NCBI GenBank assembly: GCA_031272185.1
Contig: JAISUG010000069.1
Coordinates: 1 to 64,000 of the forward strand
DNA from: Lachnospiraceae bacterium
GTDB taxonomy: Bacteria > Bacillota > Clostridia > Lachnospirales > Lachnospiraceae
DNA: 64,000 nucleotides
Direction: 5' to 3'
The position numbers and the translations under genes are program-made. This document shows positions 43,260 to 52,431 of the stretch, one piece after another. The notes under the pieces were generated by a model. The model was not told where the DNA came from. It did not search any database and saw nothing but the letters and a program-made list of their open reading frames with translations. Position 1 is the stretch's first letter. Each line of letters opens with the position of its first letter.

Positions 43260-44441
43260 TCAGCCCTGTACCAGCATCTGGTTTTCCATCTGCTCCACGA
43301 ACGCCTGGATGCGGGTCTTGATCTGCCCCTCATTGGAGTAACCGTACTCATGCTCGAAGCGAACCACGGGGATGCCCTTCTCGCGGAACATCTTCTGGGT
43401 CGTGGGAACCTCGTAGGCGAAGAGGTCACAGAACTTCAGGTACTGCATGATCACGCCATCCACGGAGAACTCTTTGACGTAGTCCATGAGCTGCCCGAAC
43501 CTGCGCTCGTTCCATCCCATCATGCGGGTGCATTCGCAGGTGTCCGCATAGTATTTGGCCAATGTCTCCCAAGGGTCACCGTCCTCGGGGATAGGTTCGA
43601 TCCCCGGCAGGGAGCCGTAACAATAGCGGTCCGCCACCACCAGCACATCCTGGTCTTCGATCAGTTTGGTGTAGAGCGGGTTGTCGAAAATCGGCCCCGT
43701 GATCATGACCCTGCCTTTGTACCCGGTTACCGGTTCGCGTTTCTCCAGCGCGGCGATCAGCTCCTCCATCGGCTTCACCAGCAGGTCTTTGGGGGTGGTA
43801 TGGAACGCCACCACCACGTTGTGGTATTCGGTGCCGGTGATCTTGGGGTTCGGGCCCTTGCGGAAGTCGGAGATGCGTTTCAGCACCGCCCTGTACTCGT
43901 TCTGTTTGCGGATGGCCTCCCTGAGCGCCTCGTCGGTGAACTTCACCCCCGTGCTTTCGGTGATCTTCTGCGCCGCGCGCTTCAGGTCATTGATGAACAG
44001 CGTGATGGCGCCTTCGCCCACCGTGCGCGGGGAATCCAGCACATAGAACAGGAACCCCTCGTTTTCGATGCGGGATTTGAATTTGTCGATGTAGTCGGTG
44101 TGCTGCGCCGTGCGGATGATCTGGATGCACGACCCGCCGCTGATGATCCCCTTCAGGAAATCATACCGCCCGTCCAGCATGCTTTCCAATATGGCCCGGG
44201 CATAGGTGCAGGCGATCAATGACATGTAGTAGTTGGACTGCACGGTGTCGCGCAGTCCCGGACCCCTCATGCGCACCGGGAACAGGTCGCCCACCATGAG
44301 CAGCGGTTCCGGGGTGATGTAGCAGTTGTAACCCACCGGTATCCGCCCGGCTGCCACCGCCTCTTTCACCAGCGCATTTTCCGGCGCCTTTATCAGCTCT
44401 TCGAAAACGCCGATCTCCGGCAGGTTGGATGCCTTTATCAT
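43260..44441 (-). CDS. 2-hydroxyacyl-CoA dehydratase subunit, small (HgdB/HadC-like)
   Basis: 393 residues. Typical sequences are PVGYNCYITPEPLLMVGDLF, GGSCIQIIRTAQHTDY, VMITGPIFDNPLYTKLIEDQ, VLVVADRYCYGSLPG, DTCECTRMMGWNERR and VDGVIMQYLKFCDLFAYEVP. Several Cys (for example in SGGSC, DRYC, TCEC and KFC) include the cluster ligands. It is the second half of the heterodimeric radical dehydratase. No acyl chain can be assigned: relatives act on lactyl-, phenyllactyl-, 2-hydroxyglutaryl- and 2-hydroxyisocaproyl-CoA. Confidence 0.92.
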   Translation of the reverse strand: MIKASNLPEIGVFEELIKAPENALVKEAVAAGRIPVGYNCYITPEPLLMVGDLFPVRMRGPGLRDTVQSNYYMSLIACTYARAILESMLDGRYDFLKGIISGGSCIQIIRTAQHTDYIDKFKSRIENEGFLFYVLDSPRTVGEGAITLFINDLKRAAQKITESTGVKFTDEALREAIRKQNEYRAVLKRISDFRKGPNPKITGTEYHNVVVAFHTTPKDLLVKPMEELIAALEKREPVTGYKGRVMITGPIFDNPLYTKLIEDQDVLVVADRYCYGSLPGIEPIPEDGDPWETLAKYYADTCECTRMMGWNERRFGQLMDYVKEFSVDGVIMQYLKFCDLFAYEVPTTQKMFREKGIPVVRFEHEYGYSNEGQIKTRIQAFVEQMENQMLVQG

Positions 44442-44539
44442 ATATACACTTCCTTTCCAAATGAAAGTATACGCTCACTATTGCTCCGCCGACTAAACCT
44501 AGCGCTCGCATGGGCGTTTTCGGCCGCCCGTACCCTGTA

Positions 44540-44640
44540 CACTGGCCGGTTCTGTGCGGCTGGCTGCGCCGATTTGCTTCGCCCAATCAATCGCGCCGGT
44601 CAAGCTGTGCACTGGCCGGTCCTGTGCGGCCGGCTGCGCC
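44540..44640. repeat. 31-base direct repeat pair, offset 70
   Basis: CACTGGCCGGT followed by CTGTGCGGC and GGCTGCGCC occurs at 44540 and 44610 with two mismatches, ending 9 bases from the CoA-transferase stop. Confidence 0.85.
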
Positions 44641-44648
44641 CCCTCACG

Positions 44649-45860
44649 TCACTTGCTCACCACTGCCCCTTTGCCCACCAGCTCTTCCACGGCTTTCCCA
44701 TCGTACCCCAGGTCAGCCAGCACCTGCTTCGTGTCCTGCCCCAGGTGCGGCGCCAGTTTGAATTCCGGCTTGAAGCTGGCGAATTGCAGCGGGTTGCTGG
44801 GCATCGCCACGTCCACCCCGTCCTCCATGGTAAGGGTGGTGATGTACCCGTTCGCCAGGGCCTGCTCGTCCGTGGGGATCTCTGCGGTGTTCACCGCCCG
44901 GTTGAAGACGAAGTCGCACTCGGTGAGGTTTTTCACCAGCTCGTCGGTCCCCATGGCCAGGAAAGCCTCTTCGATGGCGTCGATGACAAATACGATGTTC
45001 TCGGACGTCGCCGCTATGGAAGAGAAGCGGGGGTCGTCGGCATACTTCTCCAAATGCACCGCAGCCAGGAATTCTTTATAGCGTTTGTTCCAGTCGGGCA
45101 GGGACCAGGTGAACCAATCGCCGTCCTTGGACTGGTACATGGCATTCCACGGGGCTTTGTAGTCCTCTTTCCCCCGGGGGAACTTCATCCCGTACTGGGG
45201 CTGGCTGGTGATGATGCCGTTGAGGTTGAACCAGATGGCGGAACCGTACAGAGAGATCTGCAGATAGTCGCCCTGGCCGGTTTTGTCCCTGGCGATAAGT
45301 GCCGCCAGCAACCCGTTGAGCAGCAGCGACCCGCAGGTCGCATCCCCGAACCCCGCCTGTGGCTTGAACGGCGGGTGCCCCTTCAGTGTCCACTCCGCAG
45401 GCATTCCGCCCTTCATCCAGTAAGCGGCCACGTCAAAACCCGGGCGGTCCTTTTCGGGGCCCAGCGGTCCGTACCCGCTGAAATGCCCATAGATCAGCTT
45501 CGGGAACTTCGCTTTGAGCGACTCATAGTCCACGCCCAGCTTCTGCAGCGCTTTCGGGCGGGTGTTCGATATAAAAATGTCCGCGGTGCCCACCAGTTTC
45601 ATGAACACCTCCAGCCCCGCCGGGTCTTTCAGGTTAATGACCAACGATTTCTTGTTGGCGTTTTCCGGCTGGAAGCACGGGTTGTGGTCTTCCCGGATAG
45701 GGACCCCATAGCTCTCGCCGATGGTCCTCCAGGGTTCCCCGGTAGGCGGCTCCACCTTGATCACATCCGCCCCCCAGTCAGCCATCATCCTTGCCGCGAT
45801 GGGCACCGCCACATGCGTGCCCAGCTCCACGACGCGGATCCCTTCCAACGGTTTCCCCAT
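44649..45860 (-). CDS. Family III CoA-transferase (CaiB/BaiF, HadA-like)
   Basis: 403 residues. N-terminal GIRVVELGTHVAVPIAARMM and ADVIKVEPPTGEPWR are family hallmarks. The catalytic Asp lies in GFGDATCGSLLLNGL (about 185-190). It moves CoA from one acyl-CoA to a free acid via an aspartyl-CoA anhydride. Next to the dehydratase genes it most likely activates the 2-hydroxy acid, as HadA does in leucine-type Stickland pathways. GGAGGAGGAG precedes the ATG. Confidence 0.92.
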   Translation of the reverse strand: MGKPLEGIRVVELGTHVAVPIAARMMADWGADVIKVEPPTGEPWRTIGESYGVPIREDHNPCFQPENANKKSLVINLKDPAGLEVFMKLVGTADIFISNTRPKALQKLGVDYESLKAKFPKLIYGHFSGYGPLGPEKDRPGFDVAAYWMKGGMPAEWTLKGHPPFKPQAGFGDATCGSLLLNGLLAALIARDKTGQGDYLQISLYGSAIWFNLNGIITSQPQYGMKFPRGKEDYKAPWNAMYQSKDGDWFTWSLPDWNKRYKEFLAAVHLEKYADDPRFSSIAATSENIVFVIDAIEEAFLAMGTDELVKNLTECDFVFNRAVNTAEIPTDEQALANGYITTLTMEDGVDVAMPSNPLQFASFKPEFKLAPHLGQDTKQVLADLGYDGKAVEELVGKGAVVSK

Positions 45861-45929
45861 ATTCTCCTCCTCCTCTAAACTCAGATACGAACCTCAATCC
45901 GCTTGTTGTTGTTTGGCGCCGCCCTTGCT

Positions 45930-47423
45930 TCAGGCGTCGTTTACCTGCGGGCCTGCATCGACCACTTCCGCCGCAGGCGTGTCGGGGCTTCCCGACTTGC
46001 CAAGCATCGCCGCAGCGCACTCTTTGTACATCTTGTATCCGGGCGACACCGGTTCCTTGCTCGCCAGGGTCATCGGCACCAGCACCACCAGGCACACGAT
46101 CGCGGCCGGCCACAGGGGCTGCAGGCCCATGGGGTTACCGGTGAAAAACCATACCGCCGCCACTACACCGCCGATCAGCATGGACCAAAACGCGGCGTTC
46201 TTGGTGACCCTAGGCCAGTTCAGCGCCACCAGGAGCACGATGCCCACCACGGAACGAATCTGGAACGCACCCAGCATCTGCCCCAGTATGGATTTGGCGC
46301 TGATGCCGAAATATGTGCCCACTATACCGATGATCACCGCCATGGCCCTGGAAAACGCCAGCTGCTGGCCGTCCGTGGCATCCTTTTTCAGGAAACGCTT
46401 GAAGAGGTCCCGGGTGAGTGACGTGCAGATGACCAACAGCAGCGACGGTCCCGTGGACCAGATGGCGGCGATGATCGCCATGCTGGCAAAACCCGTAAGC
46501 GCCGGGCCCAGGCTCCTGGCCATCTCAAACAATGCATCCGTGGACTTGATCCCCGGCATGGCCACGTGGGCGCATACCCCGATAAGGGCCGGGAACAGCG
46601 CAAAAGGTATCACGATCAGCCCGGCCAGTGCGATGCCCCGGTTCGCTGTCTTGTATGACTTCGCCGAAAAGCACCCGCAGGCCACGTTGGAAGATGCGAA
46701 GAAGCTGATCGCCGTGCCGATGGCCTGGCCCAGCACGGTCTGGACGTTGGGCTGGGCGACGCTGAAAAATGTGCGGTCCACGCTGGCCCGCAGCGTCCCG
46801 AAACCACCCACGGAGCGTATGGCCATGAACGCCACTAACCCCATGCCGATGTACATGAAAACCGCATGGACGACGTTCATGTTGGCGATACCCTTGCGTC
46901 CGCCAAAGCACGTGATGATGATGAACACAGCCGCGACTATCCACGTGACGACCGTCTGGTTGGCCCCATCCCCAAACAATGGGCTGACTATGGCCGCCGC
47001 CGCGGTCGCCTGGGTGGAGAACATCATCAGGTAAGCCAGCACCACCGTGAAGATCATGACGACGCGGCACCGCTCGTCGAACAGCAAGGAATATGCTTCC
47101 GGCACCGACATGGCTCCCCTCTCGGTCCCCATGGAGCGGTAGAACTTGCTGCAAAGGACGGTGAACGCGAAACACCCGAGCGCCATGCCCCAGTTCGCCC
47201 AGACAGACGATATACCGGACAGGAATGCGGTCTGCGCGTTGCCGATGGTGCCGGCGCCCGCAATGATCTCAGAGAACAACAGCGCGATAACGGCGATCAC
47301 GCCCAGGCTGCTTTCGGCAATGAAGTACTCCTTGGAATTCTGTTTTCTCTTTGCCAGCAATACACCTATCAGAGAAGTGACGACCATGTAGGCCACCACC
47401 ATCAGCAGTGGTATAAGATTCAT
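45930..47423 (-). CDS. Sodium:solute symporter family (SSS) transporter
   Basis: 497 residues from ATG 47423 (AGGGGGATTAAA). About 13 helices. N-terminal signatures are KRKQNSKEYFIAESSLGVI and GAGTIGNAQTAFLSGI, with AIIAAIWSTGPSLLLVICTS matching the SSS sodium-site helix 8 region. It imports a carboxylate or amino acid with Na+. A near-consensus -24/-12 promoter lies about 60 bases upstream, so it may be sigma-54 controlled. The C-terminal tail is soluble and Ala/Pro-rich. Confidence 0.88.
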   Translation of the reverse strand: MNLIPLLMVVAYMVVTSLIGVLLAKRKQNSKEYFIAESSLGVIAVIALLFSEIIAGAGTIGNAQTAFLSGISSVWANWGMALGCFAFTVLCSKFYRSMGTERGAMSVPEAYSLLFDERCRVVMIFTVVLAYLMMFSTQATAAAAIVSPLFGDGANQTVVTWIVAAVFIIITCFGGRKGIANMNVVHAVFMYIGMGLVAFMAIRSVGGFGTLRASVDRTFFSVAQPNVQTVLGQAIGTAISFFASSNVACGCFSAKSYKTANRGIALAGLIVIPFALFPALIGVCAHVAMPGIKSTDALFEMARSLGPALTGFASMAIIAAIWSTGPSLLLVICTSLTRDLFKRFLKKDATDGQQLAFSRAMAVIIGIVGTYFGISAKSILGQMLGAFQIRSVVGIVLLVALNWPRVTKNAAFWSMLIGGVVAAVWFFTGNPMGLQPLWPAAIVCLVVLVPMTLASKEPVSPGYKMYKECAAAMLGKSGSPDTPAAEVVDAGPQVNDA

Positions 47424-47480
47424 TTTAATCCCCCTGTACCTTGCACCCACCCGTGCGCATATGCCATGTGCGCCGGGCGG

Positions 47481-47496
47481 CGCAAGCGTCATGCCA
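47481..47496 (-). promoter_or_regulatory. Sigma-54 (-24/-12) promoter upstream of the SSS transporter
   Basis: Minus strand TGGCAT-GACGC-TTGCG (consensus TGGCAC-N5-TTGCW). GG and GC are correctly spaced. No enhancer palindrome of the 54.8-kb type is visible nearby, so it is weaker evidence than the other three sites. Confidence 0.55.
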
Positions 47497-47654
47497 AACC
47501 TATCGTCCACAGATTACATGCAGGCCGACGGATGCTTTGCCGGCCTTTGCCGATGCCGATATCCATGGATCAGATGTCTGTTGCTGCGACGAGGGCCATA
47601 TACCCCCACCGTCTCCCGCCGCAACATTATGTATCCACAGACCGTGAAGCGGGA

Positions 47655-49037
47655 TCATCCGAAAATCCCTGCCTCCCCCAGAAGCGTGAAGATGATCAGT
47701 GTGATGATGCCCGGCACGAAATTCGCCCGGATGTAGCAGAGCGCGGCCTTCAGGTAATTCCCTTTTGTCAGAATGATCGCGTTCACGTTGCCCGAGTTGT
47801 GCGGGGTGCAGTAGGCGCACCCGGAGAAAATGGCCAGCCTGCTGGCGACGCCGGGGTTCAGCCCAGTCACGCCGATGCGCGTCATCATGTCGCCCATGGT
47901 GGTGGGCAGGAACGAGCTCTGGGAACCCACTATGGCGCCGGTCAGAAGCCCCACCAGGAGCACGCCCCAGATACCGGGGGCCAGCCCGAAGAAAGCCACT
48001 ATCATCCTATAGCCCGAGGTGGAGCGCATGACGGCGATAAGCGCATTCATCGCGGCCACGTTCGCCACCGCGGTGACGGACAGCGCAAACCCCTCGCTCA
48101 CGGATTTCCTCATGCCCGCCGTCCCGCCGAATTTGTCATGGTTGAAGGCGATGCAGGCGACGATCCCCAACAGCAGCGCATACAGCACGTCCAATTTCAG
48201 CAGGATGCAGACGATGGGCACCAGCATGGGGATCAGCGCATTGAGCGTGCCCGGGATGTTCTCGTTGCTGGCGCTTGTAATCGTCGGGTTCGCATCGTAT
48301 GTCGCGCCCGACGGGAGGAACCCGTCGCCGTGCTTGTTCAGCCGCACCACGTCGATCTTCGCCATCACGGCCACCAGCACGAAGTAGACCACGACCATCA
48401 GCACGGACATGACCGGAGCCGCCGCCAGCCCCACCTGCATGTTGTCGTTGGCCATGATGTTTGAGGTGTACAGTGAGTACGGCAGCACCGCGGCGCCCAT
48501 GATCCCTGCGCTCCCGTAGTAGTACAGCTCCCAGGGGCAGTCCGTCTTTTTGAACAGTTCATACCCGATGCCGAGCAGCGTGAAGACCGTGACGAAACCA
48601 TTGATCCCTATGTATGAAAGGATGAAATACAGCGCCACCATGATCATCACGCTGATGTGCGCGGGCGATTTGCTGAATTTGGTCAGCTTGGACAGCAGGT
48701 TCGCCAGTGTCTTCACGGCGCCGCACTGCGCCATGAACTTGCCGAATGTGCCGCTGAGCACGAACAGGAGCAGGTAGCTGCGCAGCAGCCCCAGAAAACC
48801 CCCTATCGCAGTGGTCGCCTTGGCGGCCGCCCATGAATCGGCGGGCCAGGTGCCCCCTGAAACGGTGATAAGCCCCATGTATGTCGTTTTCATCGTGGTC
48901 AGCGGGTTCAGCCCCGACAGTATGCAGATCACCACGGAAGCCACTATCGAGGTGAACACGATGTTGAATCCCTTGAAAGCCATCAGGACCAGCAGCACCA
49001 CCGCGATCACTATGCCTAGGAAACTTAGCCATTCCAT
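47655..49037 (-). CDS. GntP-family permease
   Basis: 460 residues from ATG 49037 (GAGAGG upstream). About 12 helices. N-terminal FLGIVIAVVLLVLMAFKGFN and the loop GSQSSFLPTTMGDMM identify the gluconate/hydroxybutyrate permease group. It carries a hydroxy or short organic acid with protons or sodium. A second member of the same family begins at 63811 and shares the opening LGxVIxVxLLxxxAFKxFN pattern. Confidence 0.85.
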   Translation of the reverse strand: MEWLSFLGIVIAVVLLVLMAFKGFNIVFTSIVASVVICILSGLNPLTTMKTTYMGLITVSGGTWPADSWAAAKATTAIGGFLGLLRSYLLLFVLSGTFGKFMAQCGAVKTLANLLSKLTKFSKSPAHISVMIMVALYFILSYIGINGFVTVFTLLGIGYELFKKTDCPWELYYYGSAGIMGAAVLPYSLYTSNIMANDNMQVGLAAAPVMSVLMVVVYFVLVAVMAKIDVVRLNKHGDGFLPSGATYDANPTITSASNENIPGTLNALIPMLVPIVCILLKLDVLYALLLGIVACIAFNHDKFGGTAGMRKSVSEGFALSVTAVANVAAMNALIAVMRSTSGYRMIVAFFGLAPGIWGVLLVGLLTGAIVGSQSSFLPTTMGDMMTRIGVTGLNPGVASRLAIFSGCAYCTPHNSGNVNAIILTKGNYLKAALCYIRANFVPGIITLIIFTLLGEAGIFG

Positions 49038-49214
49038 AATACGTACCTCTCTTTTCTCGTGGGACCGCCCGGCACTCCCCCCGTGGCGGTCATCCGTCGG
49101 AATCCCATGCGGGCACCCGCCCGCATGGCGTACCCATCGCGAGGGAGCCCTGCCTGGCCGGGTCATCCCCCCGCATGGCCATGGTTACAACCGTATGGAA
49201 GCCAATAATCAGTG

Positions 49215-50360
49215 TCACGCCAGGATCTGCCCGGAGATGATCACGCGCTGGATCTGGTTCGTGCCTTCGAAAATCTGGTAGATCTTAGCATCCCTGAGAC
49301 GCTTCTCCAGGGGGTACTCCCTGCTGTAACCGTACCCGCCCACGATCTGCACAGCATCCAGCACCACCTTCATGCACACGTCGGAGCCGAATGCCTTGGC
49401 GGAAGAGAACACCCTGGGGACCACGATGCCGCTGTCCATCAGCCTGGCGGCGTAGTTCACCATCTGCCTGGCGGCTTCCAGCTGGATGGCCATGTCGGCC
49501 AGCATGAACCCGACCGCCTGGTGTTTGCCGATGGGCTTGCCGAATGTCTTGCGTTCTTTGGCGTACTGCAGCGCATACTCGTAGGCAAACATGGCGTTCC
49601 CGATGGCGCCGGCGCCGGAGGTGGGGCGGGTCTGGTTGAGTGTGTTCATGGCGATCTTGAAGCCCTGCCCCTCCTCGCCCAGCAGGTTCTCGGCGGGGAC
49701 GCGGACGTCCTGGAGCACCACCTCGCCGGTATTGGAAAGGCGGATGCCCATCTTGTCTTCCTCTTTGCCTGCGGAAAGGCCCGGCGTCCCGGCTTCCACG
49801 ATAAATGCGCTGATGCCCTTTGCACCGAGGCTGGGGTCCTTGGTGGCAAAGATGGTATAAAGCGACGCCACGGATGCATTGGTGATGAATGTCTTCGTGC
49901 CGTTGAGGATGTAGGAGTCACCGTCCTTGACATACGTGGTCTTCAGGGATGCGGAATCGGAACCGGCCGCCGCCTCTGTCAGCCCGAAAGCCATCAGGCC
50001 GCCGGAGTTCAGGCAATCGGCGACTTTCTGCATCTGCTTGTCATTGCCGAAGAGCTTCACGGGCATGACGCCCAGGTAACATGCGCCGATGGTGACGGAG
50101 AAACCCGCGTCGCCCCTGGCCAGCTCTTCCTTGACGATGGCGTATGTCTGGTTGTCAATAGCTTCCCCGCCGTACTTTTTCGGCAGCGACAGCCGCGTCA
50201 GGCCCATATCCACCGCCTGTTTCACCAAGTCCTTGGGGTATTCCCCCGATAGGTCGTATTCCTTTGCCCGAGGGATGATCTCCTTGTCGGCGAATTCCCT
50301 AACCATCGCCTGGAGATCCTTTTGCTCGTCTGTGAGCAAGTACCGTTCCAGTGTAGCCAT
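49215..50360 (-). CDS. Acyl-CoA dehydrogenase (standard size)
   Basis: 381 residues. FGLTEAAAGSDSASLKTTYV is the flavin/substrate loop and the Glu in IFEGTNQIQRV is the catalytic base. Compared with the enzyme at 12155 it is clearly a different subfamily member, so the two probably serve different acyl chains. It is downstream of the second etfBA pair, its likely electron acceptor. Confidence 0.93.
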   Translation of the reverse strand: MATLERYLLTDEQKDLQAMVREFADKEIIPRAKEYDLSGEYPKDLVKQAVDMGLTRLSLPKKYGGEAIDNQTYAIVKEELARGDAGFSVTIGACYLGVMPVKLFGNDKQMQKVADCLNSGGLMAFGLTEAAAGSDSASLKTTYVKDGDSYILNGTKTFITNASVASLYTIFATKDPSLGAKGISAFIVEAGTPGLSAGKEEDKMGIRLSNTGEVVLQDVRVPAENLLGEEGQGFKIAMNTLNQTRPTSGAGAIGNAMFAYEYALQYAKERKTFGKPIGKHQAVGFMLADMAIQLEAARQMVNYAARLMDSGIVVPRVFSSAKAFGSDVCMKVVLDAVQIVGGYGYSREYPLEKRLRDAKIYQIFEGTNQIQRVIISGQILA

Positions 50361-50530
50361 CTCTCTTCTCCTTTACTGAAGCAAAACACTATCCCAAGCG
50401 GGTTTTGCGCCCGCAGCTTCACGATATCGTCATGCGCCAATGGCGCAGGGCCACATAACCCCCACATGCACCATGGGCGCATGGCCCGCACCCCAGGCCC
50501 TGCCCCAGTCGCAGGGTTCCCGCACGGGCG

Positions 50531-51538
50531 TCATGCGCTCCTGGCCAGCACCTGCTTGGTGAGCGCCGGGACGATCTCGAACAGGTCGCCCACGATCCCA
50601 TAGTCGGCCACTTCGAAGATCGGCGCCTGTGGGTCTTTGTTGATCGCGACGATCACATCCGACCCCGACATGCCGGCCAGGTGCTGGAGTGCGCCTGAAA
50701 TCCCCACCGCTATGTACACCGTGGGGCTGACGGTCTTGCCGGTCTGCCCCACCTGGTGGGCATGGGGGATCCACCCGGAATCCACGGCCGCCCTGGAAGC
50801 GCCCACGCTCCCCCCCATCGCGTCTGCCAGTTTCTCCAGCAGGGCGAAGTTCTCGGGCCCGCCGATGCCCCGGCCGCCTGACACGATGATCTTCGCCTCC
50901 TCCAGGTTTATGGACTTGGCCACTTCGTTGATGCGCTCCACCAGCTTCGTGCGCACGTCCCCTGCCTCGATCCGCACCGTCTCCTCGACAATGTTCGCTT
51001 TTCGCGCCGTGTCTGCTTCCCTGCGCTTGAAAACGCCCGGACGGACGGTCCCCATCTGGGGTCGGTTGTCGGGGCACAGGATGTTGGCCATCAGGTTCCC
51101 CCCAAAAGCCGGCCTGGTCCAGACGACACTCCCCGTGTCCTCGTCAACCGACAGGGCGGTGCAGTCAGCCGTGAGCCCGGTGTGCAGCCTGCATGAAACC
51201 CGTGGCCCCAGGTCGCGCCCGTTGGTGGTGGCGCCTATCAGGACGGTGGCGGGCCTGTACTTTTCGATCAGTTCCGTGACCGCCTTGCTGTATGCGTCCG
51301 TGGTATAGTAACCAAACGCCTCGTCATCCACCAGCAAGACCTCGTCCGCCCCGTAAGCCACCGCCTGCTTCGCGACTTCACCCACGCCGCGGCCGATCAC
51401 CACCGCGACCAGCTTCTCCTGCCGTTTGTCGGCTATCTCCCTGCCGGGGTTCAACAGCTCATACCCCACGGGCTTGGCCTTGCCCCCCTCTGTTTCCACA
51501 AACACCCACGTGTTTTTATACTGCGTCAAATCAGCCAT
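50531..51538 (-). CDS. etfA: Electron transfer flavoprotein alpha subunit (copy 2)
   Basis: 335 residues from ATG 51538 (GAGGGGAAAT upstream). FAD motif SGGRGIGGPENFALL and GQTGKTVSPTVYIAVGISGA. NKDPQAPIFEVADYGIVGD completes the C-terminal domain. It is closer in its N-terminal half (ATTNGRDLGPRVSCRLHTGL) to bifurcating EtfA than to mitochondrial types. It follows etfB by 62 bases. Confidence 0.94.
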   Translation of the reverse strand: MADLTQYKNTWVFVETEGGKAKPVGYELLNPGREIADKRQEKLVAVVIGRGVGEVAKQAVAYGADEVLLVDDEAFGYYTTDAYSKAVTELIEKYRPATVLIGATTNGRDLGPRVSCRLHTGLTADCTALSVDEDTGSVVWTRPAFGGNLMANILCPDNRPQMGTVRPGVFKRREADTARKANIVEETVRIEAGDVRTKLVERINEVAKSINLEEAKIIVSGGRGIGGPENFALLEKLADAMGGSVGASRAAVDSGWIPHAHQVGQTGKTVSPTVYIAVGISGALQHLAGMSGSDVIVAINKDPQAPIFEVADYGIVGDLFEIVPALTKQVLARSA

Positions 51539-51600
51539 TGGATTTCCCCTCGATTCTATCGGTTTATTCTTCAATGCGTCCCCACATGCCTGTCGTTTGG

Positions 51601-52395
51601 TCACGCCACATTGTCCCGGCGCAGCGCATCAAGCAGCTGTGCCGCCACCGCCGACGGGGAGTCCGCCTGCAGCATCTGCACGTTCTTGTTCCTGGATGGC
51701 GTGAAAGTCTTTTTCACCTTGGTGGGCGAACCTTTCAAACCGCAGTGCGCCAGGTCCAGGTCCAGGTCCGCTGCGGTGATGCTGGGGATCTCGGCCCTCG
51801 TCGCGGCCAGCCGGGAGCGTATGGTGGGGAACCGGGGCTCGAAAGGCGTCTTGGTGACCGTTACCAGCGCCGGCGTGGCGCACTCGATGATGTCATACCC
51901 CATGTCACTCTCCCTTTTCCCCCGCACCACATCGCCATCCGCCGTGAGCTCGATGACGCATGTGACCTGCGGGCGCCCCAGGTGCTCCGCCAGTTCCGGG
52001 CCCACCTGCGCGGTGTCTCCGTCGATGGCTTGCTTGCCACAGAGGATCAGGTCAAAGGGCGCCTCCTCTTCCAGTTTCTTTACAGCCCTTGACAGGATGT
52101 AGCTGGTGGCCAATGTATCGGATCCCCCGAACAGCCTGTCGGTCAACAGCCACGCCTTGTCGGCCCCTATGGCCAGGCAAGTCTTCAATGCTTCTTTCGC
52201 CTGTTCCGGACCCATGCACAGCACCGTCACGGTCCCACCCACGGCATCCTTGATGCGCAGCCCCACTTCCAAAGCGTATCCGTCATAAGGGTTCACGATG
52301 CTGGGAACCCCCGCACGGATCAGCGTGTTGGTCACCGGGTCGATCTTGATCTCGGTGGTGTCGGGCACCTGCTTGACACAAACCAAAATGTTCAA
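51601..52395 (-). CDS. etfB: Electron transfer flavoprotein beta subunit (copy 2), TTG start
   Basis: 264 residues if translation starts at the TTG at 52395, which has GGAGGAGG upstream and yields MNILVCVKQVPDTTEIKIDP, the standard EtfB beginning. The ATG at 52422 would put the ribosome site inside the coding region. CGKQAIDGDTAQVGPELAEH is the family signature. It is the second gene of the operon starting with the Old Yellow Enzyme. Confidence 0.92.
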   Translation of the reverse strand: MNILVCVKQVPDTTEIKIDPVTNTLIRAGVPSIVNPYDGYALEVGLRIKDAVGGTVTVLCMGPEQAKEALKTCLAIGADKAWLLTDRLFGGSDTLATSYILSRAVKKLEEEAPFDLILCGKQAIDGDTAQVGPELAEHLGRPQVTCVIELTADGDVVRGKRESDMGYDIIECATPALVTVTKTPFEPRFPTIRSRLAATRAEIPSITAADLDLDLAHCGLKGSPTKVKKTFTPSRNKNVQMLQADSPSAVAAQLLDALRRDNVA

Positions 52396-52431
52396 AATAT
52401 TTCCTCCTCCATAAGTCATCAACAGAAACTA

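Noticed and set aside
46866..48464. Plus-strand open frame of 532 codons opposite the SSS and GntP transporters
   Set aside because: His/Arg/Gln-rich shadow translation spanning two real genes on the other strand.
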